Source of the DNA: Nostoc sp. NMS7
Lineage (GTDB): Bacteria > Cyanobacteriota > Cyanobacteriia > Cyanobacteriales > Nostocaceae
Length of the DNA stretch: 48,131 nt
Assembly (NCBI RefSeq): GCF_017115085.1
Contig: NZ_JABXKJ010000169.1
Span: 1 to 48,131, forward strand
Reading direction: 5' to 3'
Below, one piece after another: positions 35,737-45,661 of this stretch. How positions within the stretch are numbered: the first letter of the stretch is position 1; each line of letters opens with the position of its first letter. Position numbers and translations under genes: made by a program. Below the pieces are notes generated by a model that was not told the origin of the DNA, made no database searches, and was given only the letters and a program-made list of their open reading frames with translations.

Positions 35737-37308
35737 TCACTTAAATGCTTTGACTAAAGCCTTAAACTCGACTTCCAGTGACTTGTCATGAGGCGAGATC
35801 GGTGGGATCTGGCGATCAATACCGAGGAATTTGTAGACCGCCATCTGAGCAGCTCGCACCGAATACTCAACTGTGAAGACGACATCATCAGGAATTTCGA
35901 CAAATTGGCTGATGAAAGCGAGGTTCTTCGAGCTACGAGGGATCGGCAAAGGTCGATCGGTGCATAAACGAGGCATAAACATACTTGTGATGTACGGCAT
36001 TCTGCAAGGAATGCAGTTTGCTGATTCCACAGTATCTAAATCGAATCGTAAATGACCGCAGAGTTCTCGCAGAATTTCTTCACCGTTGCACTCGCTCATT
36101 GGCTTGGGAACAAAATCACCCACGCGATCTGGGAAAAGGGCATATCCCCAAAAGACCTGTACATCAGCAGGCTGATTTATAAAATGGGGTTGATAGGCGA
36201 GTACAATAGACATCAGCCAATTTGAGTCTTTAAACGTGATCAGCCCGCCAGTCCCCGCTTGATTGCCGCTAAATTTGGCGATTTTATCGAAGAATGCGGG
36301 GTTTTTTAGTGTCACCGTAAAAGACTCCCAGAGAGACTCGGCAATGCTGCTATTGAAAGCAGCAGGATTACCAAAATCTGGGCTTTCTGCTGCCAGCTTT
36401 TCCCACAAAGTCCAACTAGTGCAATCCTGTTTAGTCAGCTTCTTGGGCGCACTTGTCATCGACCCCAAACTTGAGGCATCGGTCATCGAGCCATTTTGCA
36501 GAAAAACCAAATCCCTGTCTTTAACGGCAATGGTTTTGCTTTCACCACTCTGCTGATAATGAATGCCTGTCACTACTAACTTCCCCTCTGCGGTGGTGCG
36601 CTCAATATCCGTCACCTTGCAATTGACGAGGAAATGGACATTTTGGGCAGCAAGCCAACTCTGTAAGGGCAGAATCAATGAATCGTACTGATTGTAGATG
36701 GTGCGCTTAACCCCTGCAAGGGTTTCAATCCGAGAGAATTCCAGCATGAAGCGATGCAAGTAACGCTTAAATTCAACAGCACTGTGCCACGGCTGGAAAG
36801 CAAACGTAGTAACCCACATATACCAAAATTCAGTCTCGAAGAATTCTGGGGAAAGCCAATCTGTGATACAACTAGCACCCAACTCAGTTTCATCAGCTTG
36901 GGTAAGCTTCAGCAATTCCCGACGATTTTGCATAGAAAAGCCCATCGAACTTACAGGGACTTTCGCCCGTCGGCTGTCAACGAGACGCGCCATAGAATTT
37001 GACTTGTGCTGCTCATTGAACTCCATCGTTTCGTCAAATACTGTTTTACCGGGCGAACTCAGGGAGGGGATCGACTTGAAAAGATCCCAAGTGCATTCGT
37101 AATTGTCGGTCGTTAACATCCTTCCACCGCGCAGGGAATAGCCATCTGTAGGGTTCCCGGCTCCATCCATACTTCCGCCCAGGAGGGGTTTTGCTTCTAG
37201 GATAAAAATATTTCCGCCAGGGAGTCCGCCGTCTCGAATCATGAAGGCGGCGGCTGCCAAAGAGCCGATACCACCACCCAACAGATAAGCATTAGATTCC
37301 TTAACCAT
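35737..37308 (-). CDS. ohyA: oleate hydratase (FAD-dependent)
   Basis: 523 residues, formerly called myosin-cross-reactive antigen. The N-terminal FAD motif is LLGGGIGSLAAAAFMIRDG. RGGRMLTTDNYECTWDLFKS and the C-terminal FISQFVEIPDDVVFTVEYSV are typical. The enzyme adds water to the double bond of oleic-type fatty acids to give 10-hydroxy acids. It is membrane-associated and often stress-linked. Length fits bacterial enzymes of the shorter type. It sits between an SDR and HdeD on one transcript. A 58-base fragment is duplicated at 46612-46674. Confidence 0.88.
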   Translation of the reverse strand: MVKESNAYLLGGGIGSLAAAAFMIRDGGLPGGNIFILEAKPLLGGSMDGAGNPTDGYSLRGGRMLTTDNYECTWDLFKSIPSLSSPGKTVFDETMEFNEQHKSNSMARLVDSRRAKVPVSSMGFSMQNRRELLKLTQADETELGASCITDWLSPEFFETEFWYMWVTTFAFQPWHSAVEFKRYLHRFMLEFSRIETLAGVKRTIYNQYDSLILPLQSWLAAQNVHFLVNCKVTDIERTTAEGKLVVTGIHYQQSGESKTIAVKDRDLVFLQNGSMTDASSLGSMTSAPKKLTKQDCTSWTLWEKLAAESPDFGNPAAFNSSIAESLWESFTVTLKNPAFFDKIAKFSGNQAGTGGLITFKDSNWLMSIVLAYQPHFINQPADVQVFWGYALFPDRVGDFVPKPMSECNGEEILRELCGHLRFDLDTVESANCIPCRMPYITSMFMPRLCTDRPLPIPRSSKNLAFISQFVEIPDDVVFTVEYSVRAAQMAVYKFLGIDRQIPPISPHDKSLEVEFKALVKAFK

Positions 37309-37369
37309 GTCAACTAAGTCCCTGCAAAGCTTGATTTAATCGTGTTTTACGTCTTTTCTTAGCCGAAAT

Positions 37370-38107
37370 CTAAAGTTCTTGACGTGTGGGACGAATGATG
37401 ATTTCATTCACATCAACATCATTGGGCTGCTCAATGGCGTAGGCGATCGCTCGGGCAATAGCATCTGCATCAATAGCGATCGCATAAAGTTGATTAATTC
37501 CTGCTGCTGTGTCTTTATCGGTAATCGTGGTAGTCAACTCAGTGGCAACGGCTCCTGGTGAGATATTAGTCGAACGGATTTCACCGTTTGACTCTAGTCG
37601 CAGCCCTTCAGAGATTGCTCGCACTGCGTATTTAGTAGCACAGTAGACTGCTGACCCAGGAAATACCTTATGTCCAGCCACGGATGATAGGTTAATGACG
37701 TGACCAGACTTTTGCTGACGCATAATCGGCAATACGGCAGCAATCCCATACAGAACGCCCTTGATGTTGACATCGATCATCCGATCCCACTCCTCCACCT
37801 TTACTTGGTCGAGGGGAGAGAGCGGCATCAAGCCGGCATTATTAATTAGCACGTCGATCCGGCTGTATGTACTCAAAGTTTCCTTCGCCAAGGCTTCCAC
37901 TTGTGAGCGATCTGTTACATCTGTTACTCGATAGGTTGCAGTGCCTCCTGATTTGGCAATCGCTGCAACCAAATCTTTGAGCCGATCTTCGCGGCGGGCG
38001 GCTAGCATTAGTTTGGCTCCACTAGCAGCAAGTCGCTTCGCAGTCGCCTCACCTAAACCACTGCTGGCTCCGGTGATGATGACCACTTTGTTTTGAATAA
38101 GAGACAT
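37370..38107 (-). CDS. short-chain dehydrogenase/reductase
   Basis: 245 residues with classical SDR motifs: the cofactor loop [10 protein letters not shown] (12-21), NNAG in the middle strand, the catalytic Ser in NLSSVAG and YxxxK in YCATKYAV. The Arg-rich turn AARREDRL suggests NADP(H). The substrate is unknown. It is 61 bp upstream of oleate hydratase, so oxidation of hydroxy fatty acids is a possibility, not established. Confidence 0.85.
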   Translation of the reverse strand: MSLIQNKVVIITGASSGLGEATAKRLAASGAKLMLAARREDRLKDLVAAIAKSGGTATYRVTDVTDRSQVEALAKETLSTYSRIDVLINNAGLMPLSPLDQVKVEEWDRMIDVNIKGVLYGIAAVLPIMRQQKSGHVINLSSVAGHKVFPGSAVYCATKYAVRAISEGLRLESNGEIRSTNISPGAVATELTTTITDKDTAAGINQLYAIAIDADAIARAIAYAIEQPNDVDVNEIIIRPTRQEL

Positions 38108-38173
38108 ATTGATTAATCTGGGTTATCAAATATTGGGTGCTGTTTTATCTAAACTCAGCATTATGTAACTATA

Positions 38174-38527
38174 TTAACTAGCTTGTAGCTGGATCAACGT
38201 TTTTGTCCCGGCAGCGTCACTAATCCGAACCGCTATCATCACACCGTTTGAGTTCTGTCCCGTTAAAACTTCAGTTGGTGAATCGATTGTGTGAGCGTAA
38301 GTCACTTCATCTCGACCGACTTCAATCACCAAATCATCCCCCTTTCCAGGACGATCGTAAACCATTGCCATCAAAGGTGCGTTTTGAATCAGTTCTGCAT
38401 TATCGAGTTCTGAATCGATGATTTCGATTGAAATATACCGTCCACGATTACCACTTGAAAACAGATCAAAAAATTCACCCCATCGCTCCTGCGGCACAGA
38501 TTTGCTGATGTCAATTTTACTTACCAT
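38174..38527 (-). CDS. DUF5335 family protein
   Basis: 117 residues: SVPQERWGEFFDLFSSGNRG, YISIEIIDSELDNAELIQN, DDLVIEVGRDEVTYAHTID. This is the DUF5335 family, known in cyanobacteria and stress-related clusters. The function is unknown. The predicted beta-rich fold and acidic surface give no catalytic clue. The gene follows a hairpin 50 bp upstream and precedes the SDR gene by 66 bp. Confidence 0.7.
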   Translation of the reverse strand: MVSKIDISKSVPQERWGEFFDLFSSGNRGRYISIEIIDSELDNAELIQNAPLMAMVYDRPGKGDDLVIEVGRDEVTYAHTIDSPTEVLTGQNSNGVMIAVRISDAAGTKTLIQLQAS

Positions 38528-38579
38528 GATGATTCCTTTAAATATCTCCAGAAATTAAATATGCGTTATCCAGAATCCT

Positions 38580-38610
38580 TGTAGAGACGTAGCACTGCTA
38601 CGTCTCTACA
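38580..38610. repeat. 31-bp perfect hairpin
   Basis: TGTAGAGACGTAGCA and its complement TGCTACGTCTCTACA are separated by one base. The palindrome is a common Nostocales dispersed sequence. It lies between the glycine-rich stress gene and DUF5335 and could stabilise or attenuate the shared transcript; no T tract follows on the minus strand. Confidence 0.6.
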
Positions 38611-38658
38611 TTCTTTTTCACTGGATGTCTAATGTTGGCAGGTTAAGAGTTCAAAGCC

Positions 38659-39198
38659 TTAGACAGGGATCGATATGCTCATTCCATGACTAATTCTGTC
38701 TAGCATCTGCCTTGCCTGACTGACATCCTGGTTGCTGCCTGTCACAAGGATTATGAACTCGCCTGCTTGGATTTGAGTCTCGTACTTCAGTACCTCGTGT
38801 TTCGGGATTCCTAACCCGGACAACGCACCCGCAAGTCCTCCTACAGCAGCAGCACCAACAGCACCAACAAGCGTTCCTTCTAACCAACCTGCCAGCACTC
38901 CAGCAATGGGGCCAGCAATGATGATCGGAGCTACTCCGGGAATAAATAACACTCCAGCCCCTGCTAAAATGCCAAATAAACCTCCGACGAAGCTACCCCA
39001 ATAACCACCTCCTGCGGCTCCAGCAATGGCAGTATCTTTCCAGGTGAGAAATCCCCGCACATGTTCAGTGGTTTGGTAGTCTTTGCCAATGATTGAGAGC
39101 TTTTGCATATCGAAGCCTGATTTTTGCAGCTCCAATACAACCCTTTCTGCTTCTGCATGGGAGGGGAAATGAGCAACAACCGTATGTGTATATGTCAT
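38659..39198 (-). CDS. glycine-rich membrane-inserting stress protein (DUF1269/general stress 17M-like)
   Basis: 179 residues. The first 60 or so residues form a beta-alpha fold with HTVVAHFPSHAEAERVVLEL and KLSIIGKDYQTTEHV, as in the general stress protein 17M/YflT domain. Residues about 65-140 are a glycine zipper stretch (GGYWGSFVGGLFGILAGAG, then VGAVGAAAVGGLAGALSGLG). The C-terminal strand EFIILVTGSNQDVSQAR closes the fold. Such proteins are induced by general stress in many bacteria. It lies 180 bp downstream of the coiled-coil gene. Confidence 0.75.
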   Translation of the reverse strand: MTYTHTVVAHFPSHAEAERVVLELQKSGFDMQKLSIIGKDYQTTEHVRGFLTWKDTAIAGAAGGGYWGSFVGGLFGILAGAGVLFIPGVAPIIIAGPIAGVLAGWLEGTLVGAVGAAAVGGLAGALSGLGIPKHEVLKYETQIQAGEFIILVTGSNQDVSQARQMLDRISHGMSISIPV

Positions 39199-39333
39199 GA
39201 GTTTGTCTCCTTTATCTATGTCAAGCTAATTCATAATTATTAATTCCTAATTCATAATTAAAAAGGGTTTATCCCTAATGCTTATCAAGCATTCGGAGTT
39301 TTTTTTAGGGTCTGAAACAGTCTTTAATTACGA

Positions 39334-39380
39334 ATTACGTTAGCGTAGCGGTAGCGAGTCCGCGAGCGTCATTACGGATT
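39334..39380 (-). repeat. ATTACG-bounded dispersed repeat, second copy
   Basis: ATTACGAATTACGTTAGCG at the left and CGTCATTACGGATTA at the right match the borders of 23308-23372. The interior is shorter (GTAGCGGTAGCGAGTCCG). It directly abuts the stop codon of the coiled-coil gene. Confidence 0.5.
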
Positions 39381-39804
39381 ATTTCTTTGTAGTTACTGTT
39401 GCGGCTTCGGCATCTAGTCTGGCGGCGATCGCTTCTAAAGTTGCTTTTTCAGCCTCTTCGAGGGTTGCGATCGCTAAGAAGGTCGCCGTAGCTGCATGGT
39501 TTTCAGCTCTATCTGCCCGATGTTCGAGTTTCTTTGCTTTGCGACCCGTTTTCCATTCCTCGACATGGGACTTCACTTCAGATTCTTTTTCCTCGAATTG
39601 AGCTTTGAGCTTTGCCCGGTACTCATCGAATTCTTGTTTCATAGCGTCTAGCTTTGCTTTCGCTTCATCAATTTGAGATTCAATTTCAAGTTGAGTTTTT
39701 TTCGGCGCAGATTGAATACTTTCTCTCAGCGATTTTACCCGAACTTCAACCGCTTCTAAATTGTCATGAAGATTTTTGGTGAAGTTATCAATTGCAGTAT
39801 TCAT
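39379..39804 (-). CDS. coiled-coil, apolipoprotein-like stress protein
   Basis: 141 residues, highly charged and helical throughout. Heptad-type segments are clear: AVEVRVKSLRESIQSAPKKT, IDEAKAKLDAMKQEFDEYRA, KLKAQFEEKESEVKSHVEEW. A C-terminal Ala-rich helix (AATATFLAIATLEEAEKATL) follows. No enzyme motif. It resembles small cyanobacterial helical stress proteins. It is the first gene of the stress unit, 150 bp below dyad motif copy 4. A truncated paralogue with the same upstream region lies at 4743. Confidence 0.7.
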   Translation of the reverse strand: MNTAIDNFTKNLHDNLEAVEVRVKSLRESIQSAPKKTQLEIESQIDEAKAKLDAMKQEFDEYRAKLKAQFEEKESEVKSHVEEWKTGRKAKKLEHRADRAENHAATATFLAIATLEEAEKATLEAIAARLDAEAATVTTKK

Positions 39805-39930
39805 GATAATTACTCTACTATGTTGAATTTCTGAAATCTGGCTATATTATTATCAAGTTAAGATTGAATCTCAGTTTTGAGTTTGTTTAGCCACACATTT
39901 AATGTTTACAAATTTTGACCAACATAACCT

Positions 39931-39990
39931 CTACCTTTGGAACGTTTTAGTATAATTCATACAACTTATACACTATTTAAACCCTTTATG
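39931..39990 (-). promoter_or_regulatory. dyad motif, copy 4 (candidate promoter/operator)
   Basis: On the minus strand: GTTTAAATA, GTATAAGTTGTATGA (39971-39957), TACTAAAAC (39952-39944), GTTCCAAAGGTAGAGG. The two outer blocks GTTTAaaTA and TAcTAAAAC are inverted relative to each other around the core. This copy and copy 1 share almost every base over about 40 positions, and both precede genes starting M(N/S)TAIDNFTK. Confidence 0.6.
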
Positions 39991-40102
39991 ACACCTATTT
40001 TCTACTAGAAGTAATTCTTTTTTGCTGCTTTTAGCAAGACTTACTGGCTTCTTCACAAGCTGCATTCTGTGAGCAATTTGCTTTCGCAGTTCATCTTAAT
40101 TT

Positions 40103-40390
40103 TCACTGACTGCTAACTCCATCAGTGGTTCGTCCACTTATTTCACTCTCGTGGATGCAGTAGATTGCGATGGCTACGCCCGCCGCAGGCATCGTTTCTG
40201 AACGTCCCTCAGCATCAATCCAAGTTCGATTGATCGCAGGAGAAAGTACTGGATTGCGCTCTTTGCTCAAGTGCATTGCGCGATCGATGTCTGAATGCTC
40301 GGTGAGGCGCAAGGCTCGACCATTCACAATCACGCTGCGCCAATGAAGGGGCCCGTGAATTTCTTCAACCTTCGCCCCGACGCGCCGCCC
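40103..40390 (-). pseudogene. pyridoxamine 5'-phosphate oxidase-like FMN-binding fragment
   Basis: The C-terminal part of the frame reads KVEEIHGPLHWRSVIVNGRA, LRLTEHSDIDRAMHL, then CIHESEISGRTTDG, which fits the second half of the FMN-binding split-barrel family. The N-terminal half is absent because the frame joins the 3' end of the aldolase gene directly. TMPAAGVAIA is encoded by a palindromic repeat at 40167-40194. It is probably the remnant of a gene fused to the operon by deletion. Confidence 0.5.
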
Positions 40391-41366
40391 AATTGCACTT
40401 AGCTCTATGCAACAAAGCCTGCTGTGCCGTTGACACATTCGCCTCTTTGCCTTGCCAAATCTCCAAAGCTGGTTGCTGGATGGCGCGGGCAAAGGAAAAC
40501 GCCAATGCCCAGGGCGATCGCGATTTGAATCTAAAATTCATCGCATTCAAACGAGCCGAAGCCAGTTCACCGGATTGTCCGCCCGACAAGAACGCAATTC
40601 CCGGAACGGCAGCTGGGACTGCCCGCAAGAGACAGTTCACCGTGGCATCAGCCACCTCGTCCACCGATTCTTGTTGAGAACAAGTCAATCCCGGAAGCAC
40701 CATATTCGGCTTCAGGATCATGCCCTCCAACATCACCCTTTGCCTGTAGAGTTGTTTGAAGACAGTTCGCAGGACTTCCTCCGTTACCTCGCCGCACCGT
40801 GACAGGCTATGCACTCCGTCCATCAGCACTTCCGGCTCGACAATCGATACTAGTCCGGCTTCTTGGCACAACGCAGCATAGCGAGCCAACGCCTGGGCGT
40901 TGGCCTCGATGCAACCCCGGCTGGGAATGCCATCGGCGATGGTAATCACCGCGCGCCACTTGGCAAAACGAGCGCCCATTTGAAAATATTCCTTGAGGCG
41001 ATCGCGCAATCCATCCAGACCTTCGGTGATCTTTTCTCCAGGATGACCTGCCATATCCTTAGCACCGATGTCAACTTTGATGCCGGGAATGATTCCCGCA
41101 TTGATGATAACTTGAACAAAGGGAGTGCCATCTGGTGTTTGCTGGTGAATCGTCTCGTCGTAGAGGATCGCGCCACTAATGTATTCACCAAGACCGGGCG
41201 TGGTGATAATCAACTCTCGATAGGCGCGTCGGGCTTCTTCGGTTTGGGGAATGCCTAACTTTGCGAATCGTTTGTTACAGGTTGGATTGCTCTCATCCAT
41301 TGCCAGCAGACCCTTATTGTTAGCAACAAGCATCTTCGCGGTTTCTATCAGCTTTTGGATATTCAT
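40365..41366 (-). CDS. fructose-bisphosphate aldolase, class I
   Basis: 333 residues from ATG 41366, which overlaps the rpe stop (ATGA). The Schiff-base lysine is in MLEGMILKPNMVLPG. LLAMDESNPTCNKRF and FLSGGQSGELASARLNAMN are typical of the eukaryote-like class I enzymes of cyanobacteria. The C-terminus ends CNWAARRGEG, about a dozen residues short of the expected tail, because the gene runs into a deletion junction. It splits fructose-1,6-bisphosphate and sedoheptulose-type substrates reversibly. It closes the phosphoketolase module. Confidence 0.9.
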   Translation of the reverse strand: MNIQKLIETAKMLVANNKGLLAMDESNPTCNKRFAKLGIPQTEEARRAYRELIITTPGLGEYISGAILYDETIHQQTPDGTPFVQVIINAGIIPGIKVDIGAKDMAGHPGEKITEGLDGLRDRLKEYFQMGARFAKWRAVITIADGIPSRGCIEANAQALARYAALCQEAGLVSIVEPEVLMDGVHSLSRCGEVTEEVLRTVFKQLYRQRVMLEGMILKPNMVLPGLTCSQQESVDEVADATVNCLLRAVPAAVPGIAFLSGGQSGELASARLNAMNFRFKSRSPWALAFSFARAIQQPALEIWQGKEANVSTAQQALLHRAKCNWAARRGEG

Positions 41367-42151
41367 TTCAGGTTGCTCCATTCTGGAAGGTGCATCTTTT
41401 GGATGCAAAGAAATGAATCAGGTGAATTTGATTCGCCCGTTGATTTTAAACTTTCCCATCCATCGGCGCCGGATTGGTTTTCGTTGACAATCTGGCGCAT
41501 TTTTTTCACGGCGGTTTTCAGGCTGGGTGCACCGAACAAGCTCGTACCCGCCACAAATGTATCCGCTCCGGCGCGGGCGCATTCGGCGGCAGTCTGGTCA
41601 TTGATACCGCCATCTACGCTGATGCGGTAGGACAGGTTTTTTTCGCACCGCCACCCTTGGGCTTGCTGGATTTTGGGCAGGCATTTGGGGATAAATTCCT
41701 GTCCGCCGAATCCCGGATTGACAGTCATCACAAGCAGCAGATCAATTTGTTCGAGAAACGGCTCGACGGCTGCGATCGCAGTAGGTGGATTGATGGCGAG
41801 GCCAACTTTTTTGCCGAGGGATTTTATTTTGTGGATCAGGGATGGGACTTGTTCGCCAAGTTCAACGTGAATGATCATTTCGTCCGCACCGGCTTTCGCA
41901 AACGGTTCCAGCAGGATTTCCGGCTGCGAGCACATGAGGTGAACGTCGAAGAAAAGTTTGGTGAGTGGGCGGATGGCCTTGACAACTTGCGGACCGAAGG
42001 AAATGTTCGGGACGAAGTGGCCATCCATGATATCGAGGTGCAGCCGTTCGGCACCAGAACGTTCGGCACGTTCGGCTTCTTGTCTGAAACAAGACTGGTT
42101 GGAGGCAAGGAGCGAAGGTGCAATCATCATTTCAGCAACGTTTGATTTCAT
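41363..42151 (-). CDS. rpe: ribulose-phosphate 3-epimerase
   Basis: 262 residues. Typical beta strands: IAPSLLASNQ, LHLDIMDGHFVPNISFGP with the metal-binding His and Asp, DEMIIHVELGE, LLLVMTVNPGFGGQEF and ISVDGGINDQTA. It interconverts ribulose-5-phosphate and xylulose-5-phosphate, the phosphoketolase substrate. About 30 extra C-terminal residues (after QIVNENQSG) are unusual and overlap the aldolase start. A 223-codon open frame on the other strand is only its shadow. Confidence 0.92.
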   Translation of the reverse strand: MKSNVAEMMIAPSLLASNQSCFRQEAERAERSGAERLHLDIMDGHFVPNISFGPQVVKAIRPLTKLFFDVHLMCSQPEILLEPFAKAGADEMIIHVELGEQVPSLIHKIKSLGKKVGLAINPPTAIAAVEPFLEQIDLLLVMTVNPGFGGQEFIPKCLPKIQQAQGWRCEKNLSYRISVDGGINDQTAAECARAGADTFVAGTSLFGAPSLKTAVKKMRQIVNENQSGADGWESLKSTGESNSPDSFLCIQKMHLPEWSNLK

Positions 42152-42226
42152 ATTTTTTGCTGGCGTACAGTCAGAATGTATGTTTGTCCTGAAAGTTTCT
42201 TCCTATTGCCCGTTAAGAGTTCCTTT

Positions 42227-42673
42227 TCATCTCAATTCCAATGCTGCTACTTTCTCAAGACGTCGCTGGAAACGTTCATCTTGCTGGAAATGAGCAGCCA
42301 GAAATGTCTGAACCAATTCCCAGGATTCAGCATATCCGGTGACTTGTCCGCCCAGACACATCACGTTCATGTCGTCATCTTCCACCCCCTGATGAGCGGA
42401 GAATGAATCTGCGATTAACGCCGCCCGCACGCCTGCTACCTTGTTGGCAGCAACACAAGCTCCTACCCCGCTACCGCAAATGGCCAAACCGCGAAGGATT
42501 GTGCCCTTGGCCACCGCCTGGGCTAGTGGGACTACAAAATCCGGGTAGTCATCTACTTTAACCAACTCATAAGCACCAAAATCCTCAACCTCGTGACCAG
42601 CCTCCTTTAGAGCAGCCGTCAGTTGCGCTTTCAACTCAAACCCACCATGATCCGCCGCCATCCCAATATGCAT
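42227..42673 (-). CDS. rpiB: ribose-5-phosphate isomerase B
   Basis: 148 residues from ATG 42673, which overlaps the phosphoketolase stop as TAATG. RpiB features: AADHGGFELKAQLTAALKEA, DFGAYELVKVDDYPDFV, and the catalytic Cys in LRGLAICGSGVGACVAAN. It converts ribose-5-phosphate to ribulose-5-phosphate, feeding Rpe. Cyanobacteria generally use RpiA, so an RpiB in this module hints at lateral origin. Confidence 0.9.
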   Translation of the reverse strand: MHIGMAADHGGFELKAQLTAALKEAGHEVEDFGAYELVKVDDYPDFVVPLAQAVAKGTILRGLAICGSGVGACVAANKVAGVRAALIADSFSAHQGVEDDDMNVMCLGGQVTGYAESWELVQTFLAAHFQQDERFQRRLEKVAALELR

Positions 42674-45129
42674 TATTTTCCCCCCAAGCCGACGAGCGAT
42701 TTCTCTATCGGTGTTGCACCGAAACTCCACTTCCAATTGCGGATTTCCGGCAAGTCTTCGCCGTGCTTGTCGATGTAATGCTTATGCTCGATCAACTTGT
42801 CCTGCATCATCTGCTTGAGATAGTCTCCCTTACTACCCAAATGCAGCAAACGATCCACCACGTCTTGCACCAGATGAAAGCGATCCAGGTCATTTTGCAC
42901 CCTCATGTCAAAAGCCGTTGTGATCGTGCCCTCTTCCTTATAGCCCCGGACGTGGAGATTCCGATTGGTACGGCGGTAGGTTAGCCGATGCACCAGCCAG
43001 GGGTATCCATGAAAGCCAAAGATGATATGCTTGTCTTTGGTAAAGAGTGAATCGTAATCCGTTTCGCTCAGTCCGTGCGGATGTTCGCTCTCGGACTGCA
43101 ACTTCATCAGATCGACGACATTAATTACCCGAATTTTCAGATCGGGCAGATGTTCGCGCAGGATAGAAACGGCGGCCAAAATCTCTAGCGTCGGCGTATC
43201 TCCACAGCAAGCCATCACCACATCCGGCTCGGTATCCTGGTCGTTGCTAGCCCATTGCCAGATGCCAATGCCTTCAGTGCAATGCACGATCGCCGCGTCC
43301 ATACTCAACCATTGCGGGAGCGCGTGTTTGCCAGCAACCACCACATTCACGTAGTGTCGGCTGCGTAAGCAGTGATCAAAAACCGATAGCAGACAGTTCG
43401 CGTCGGGTGGCAGGTACACACGCACGATATCAGCTTTCTTGTTGATCACGTGGTCGAGAAAACCGGGGTCTTGGTGCGTGAAGCCGTTATGATCCTGCTG
43501 CCAGACGTGGGAGGCGAGCAGATAGTTCAGCGATGCGATTTTCCGTCGCCAGGGCAGTTCCGATGTTACCTTTAGCCACTTGGCGTGCTGGCTGAACATC
43601 GAATCAACAATGCGAATGAACGCCTCATAGCTGTTGAATAGCCCGTGCCGCCCAGTTAGCAGATAGCCTTCCAACCAACCCTGGCACTGGTGTTCACTGA
43701 GCATCGAGTCCAGTACTTGTCCGGCTGGCGCGAGGAATTCATCATTTTTTTCTTCCCGCGCTTCCCACTGACGATTAGTGACTTCAAACACCGCGCCCAA
43801 AAGATTCGAGAGTGTCTCATCGGGACCGAAGATGCGGAAATTCCGCTGATTCAGCTTGACTACATTACGCAGGAATTTGCCCAGCACAAGGGTATCTTGA
43901 CCGTCAACGGCACCAGGTGAAGGCACATACACCGCGTGGTCGCGGAAGTCTGGCATTTGCAGGTCGTGCAGCAGTATACCGCCGTTGGCGTGGGGGTTCG
44001 CACCCATGCGGCGATCGCCTTTCGGTGCCAGTTCAGCCAATTCCGGCAGGAGTCGGCCATCCTCATCAAATAGCTCTTCTGCCTTGTAGCTTTTCATCCA
44101 GCTTTCCAACTGCTGGACATGATCGGGATGCTCGGAGTTCACCAGTAGCGGCACCTGGTGCGATCGCGATGTGCCCTCGATTTGCAAACCATCCACGACT
44201 TTTGGCCCCGTCCAGCCCTTGGGCGACTTCAGGATGATCACCGGCCAGCGCGGGCGAGTAGTATCGTTCTGGTTCCGCGCATTGCTTTGGCTTTGCCGAA
44301 TGTCCTCGATCGCCTTGTCCAAGGTGCTGGCCATAAGTTCGTGCATCTTTTCCGGCTCGTCGCCTTCCACAAAGTAAGGTGTCCAGCCGCAGCCTCTGAG
44401 AAATTGTTCCAACTCCTCATGCTCGATGCGAGCCAAGACGGTTGGGTTGTTGATTTTGTAGCCATTCAGGTGCAGGATTGGCAGCACGGCACCGTCGGTA
44501 ATTGGGTTGAGTAACTTGTTGGACTGCCAAGCAGTCGCTAAGGGGCCCGTCTCCGCTTCCCCGTCGCCGATGACGCAGGCGACGATCAGATCGGGATTGT
44601 CGAAGGCAGCGCCGAAAGCATGACTGAGGGAGTATCCCAACTCACCACCTTCATGAATCGACCCCGGCGTTGTCGGTGCAACGTGGCTGGAAATCCCACC
44701 AGGAAATGAGAATTGCGTGAACAGCTTTTTCAACCCAGCTTCGTCCTGAGTGACGTTGGGATAAACTTCGCTCCAGGTGCCTTCGAGGTAAACGTTGCCC
44801 ACAATTGCTGGACCACCGTGACCAGGGCCAGCGATGTAGAGCATATCTAGGTCATATTTCTTGATGACTCGATTCAAGTGTACATAGATGAAGTTCTGTC
44901 CCGGTGTCGTACCCCAGTGTCCAACCACCAGGGGCTTGACATGGGACAGTTTCAGAGGCTCCTTCAGCAATGGATTGTCGTAGAGATAAATTTGCCCAAC
45001 CGACAGATAGTTGGCGGCACGCCAGTAGGCATCTATCTTGTGGAGTAGTTCTGGTGAAAGGGTCTTTGTTTTTATGGTTAATCGCCCAATTTCTAAGCCC
45101 AATACGCCAGTCCGATCAATTGTGTTCAC
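42673..45129 (-). CDS. xfp: phosphoketolase (xylulose-5-P/fructose-6-P)
   Basis: 818 residues, ThDP-dependent. Conserved stretches include [54 protein letters not shown] and the ThDP fold [18 protein letters not shown]. The C-terminal part has [20 protein letters not shown]. It cleaves xylulose-5-P (and possibly fructose-6-P) with phosphate to acetyl-P. No acetate kinase or phosphotransacetylase is in the window. The start is 13 bp behind the stress-protein gene, so co-transcription is likely. Confidence 0.95.
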   Translation of the reverse strand: MNTIDRTGVLGLEIGRLTIKTKTLSPELLHKIDAYWRAANYLSVGQIYLYDNPLLKEPLKLSHVKPLVVGHWGTTPGQNFIYVHLNRVIKKYDLDMLYIAGPGHGGPAIVGNVYLEGTWSEVYPNVTQDEAGLKKLFTQFSFPGGISSHVAPTTPGSIHEGGELGYSLSHAFGAAFDNPDLIVACVIGDGEAETGPLATAWQSNKLLNPITDGAVLPILHLNGYKINNPTVLARIEHEELEQFLRGCGWTPYFVEGDEPEKMHELMASTLDKAIEDIRQSQSNARNQNDTTRPRWPVIILKSPKGWTGPKVVDGLQIEGTSRSHQVPLLVNSEHPDHVQQLESWMKSYKAEELFDEDGRLLPELAELAPKGDRRMGANPHANGGILLHDLQMPDFRDHAVYVPSPGAVDGQDTLVLGKFLRNVVKLNQRNFRIFGPDETLSNLLGAVFEVTNRQWEAREEKNDEFLAPAGQVLDSMLSEHQCQGWLEGYLLTGRHGLFNSYEAFIRIVDSMFSQHAKWLKVTSELPWRRKIASLNYLLASHVWQQDHNGFTHQDPGFLDHVINKKADIVRVYLPPDANCLLSVFDHCLRSRHYVNVVVAGKHALPQWLSMDAAIVHCTEGIGIWQWASNDQDTEPDVVMACCGDTPTLEILAAVSILREHLPDLKIRVINVVDLMKLQSESEHPHGLSETDYDSLFTKDKHIIFGFHGYPWLVHRLTYRRTNRNLHVRGYKEEGTITTAFDMRVQNDLDRFHLVQDVVDRLLHLGSKGDYLKQMMQDKLIEHKHYIDKHGEDLPEIRNWKWSFGATPIEKSLVGLGGK

Positions 45130-45142
45130 GGTTCTTCCCTCT

Positions 45143-45661
45143 TTATTTATTAGGATTTATGTCTTTTATGACTAAAACAGAACAATTCGCATGATCAACC
45201 ACATGATTGCTGACACTACCTACGAAAAACTCTGCGATCGCTTCCAGCGGGGCGAAGCCCATCGCAGAGTGGTCATGCCGACCTAGTACGATCAGATCAG
45301 CATTCCACTCTTGAGCAACACTAGAAATCGTTGCCCCTGGCTCACCAAAATGGTGTTGATATTCAGTTGAAATATTTCGGGCAGTTGCCTGATGACAGTA
45401 TTCTTGTAACCAAACTTTCGCCTGCTCAATCTCTAGCTGAAGTGTTTCCTCACGAAATGGTTGAGAAAACCCAGTGTTGATCGGATAGAGTCCAAACGTC
45501 CCACCTGACTCGAATCCTGGATTGATCGCAGTAAAGTCTACGAGGCAATGAAGGATCATCAATTCAGCTTGCTCTTGCTGCGCTAAATTCAGTGCCCGAT
45601 CAAACACAATGGATGTTAAAGGAGAATGATTAATGGCAACCAGAATGCGTTTAAAGTTCAT
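45143..45661 (-). CDS. universal stress protein (UspA family)
   Basis: 172 residues. The N-terminal strand is [17 protein letters not shown] and the nucleotide-binding motif is [12 protein letters not shown] followed by [22 protein letters not shown] binding is suggested by the Gly-x2-Gly-x9-Gly-Ser-type arrangement (here with GRHDHS instead of the canonical GxxG). Residues about 45-70 form an insertion loop ([18 protein letters not shown]). It lies 13 bp before xfp and overlaps a small upstream ORF. Confidence 0.85.
   Translation of the reverse strand: MNFKRILVAINHSPLTSIVFDRALNLAQQEQAELMILHCLVDFTAINPGFESGGTFGLYPINTGFSQPFREETLQLEIEQAKVWLQEYCHQATARNISTEYQHHFGEPGATISSVAQEWNADLIVLGRHDHSAMGFAPLEAIAEFFVGSVSNHVVDHANCSVLVIKDINPNK

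Noticed and set aside
39279..39313. Terminator-like hairpin AATGCTT-ATC-AAGCATT followed by T run on the plus strand
   Set aside because: All neighbouring genes are on the minus strand, so there is no transcript for it to end; probably incidental.
41474..42145. 223-codon open frame on the plus strand
   Set aside because: It lies entirely antisense to rpe, which has all family motifs; the long frame comes from codon bias of the real gene.
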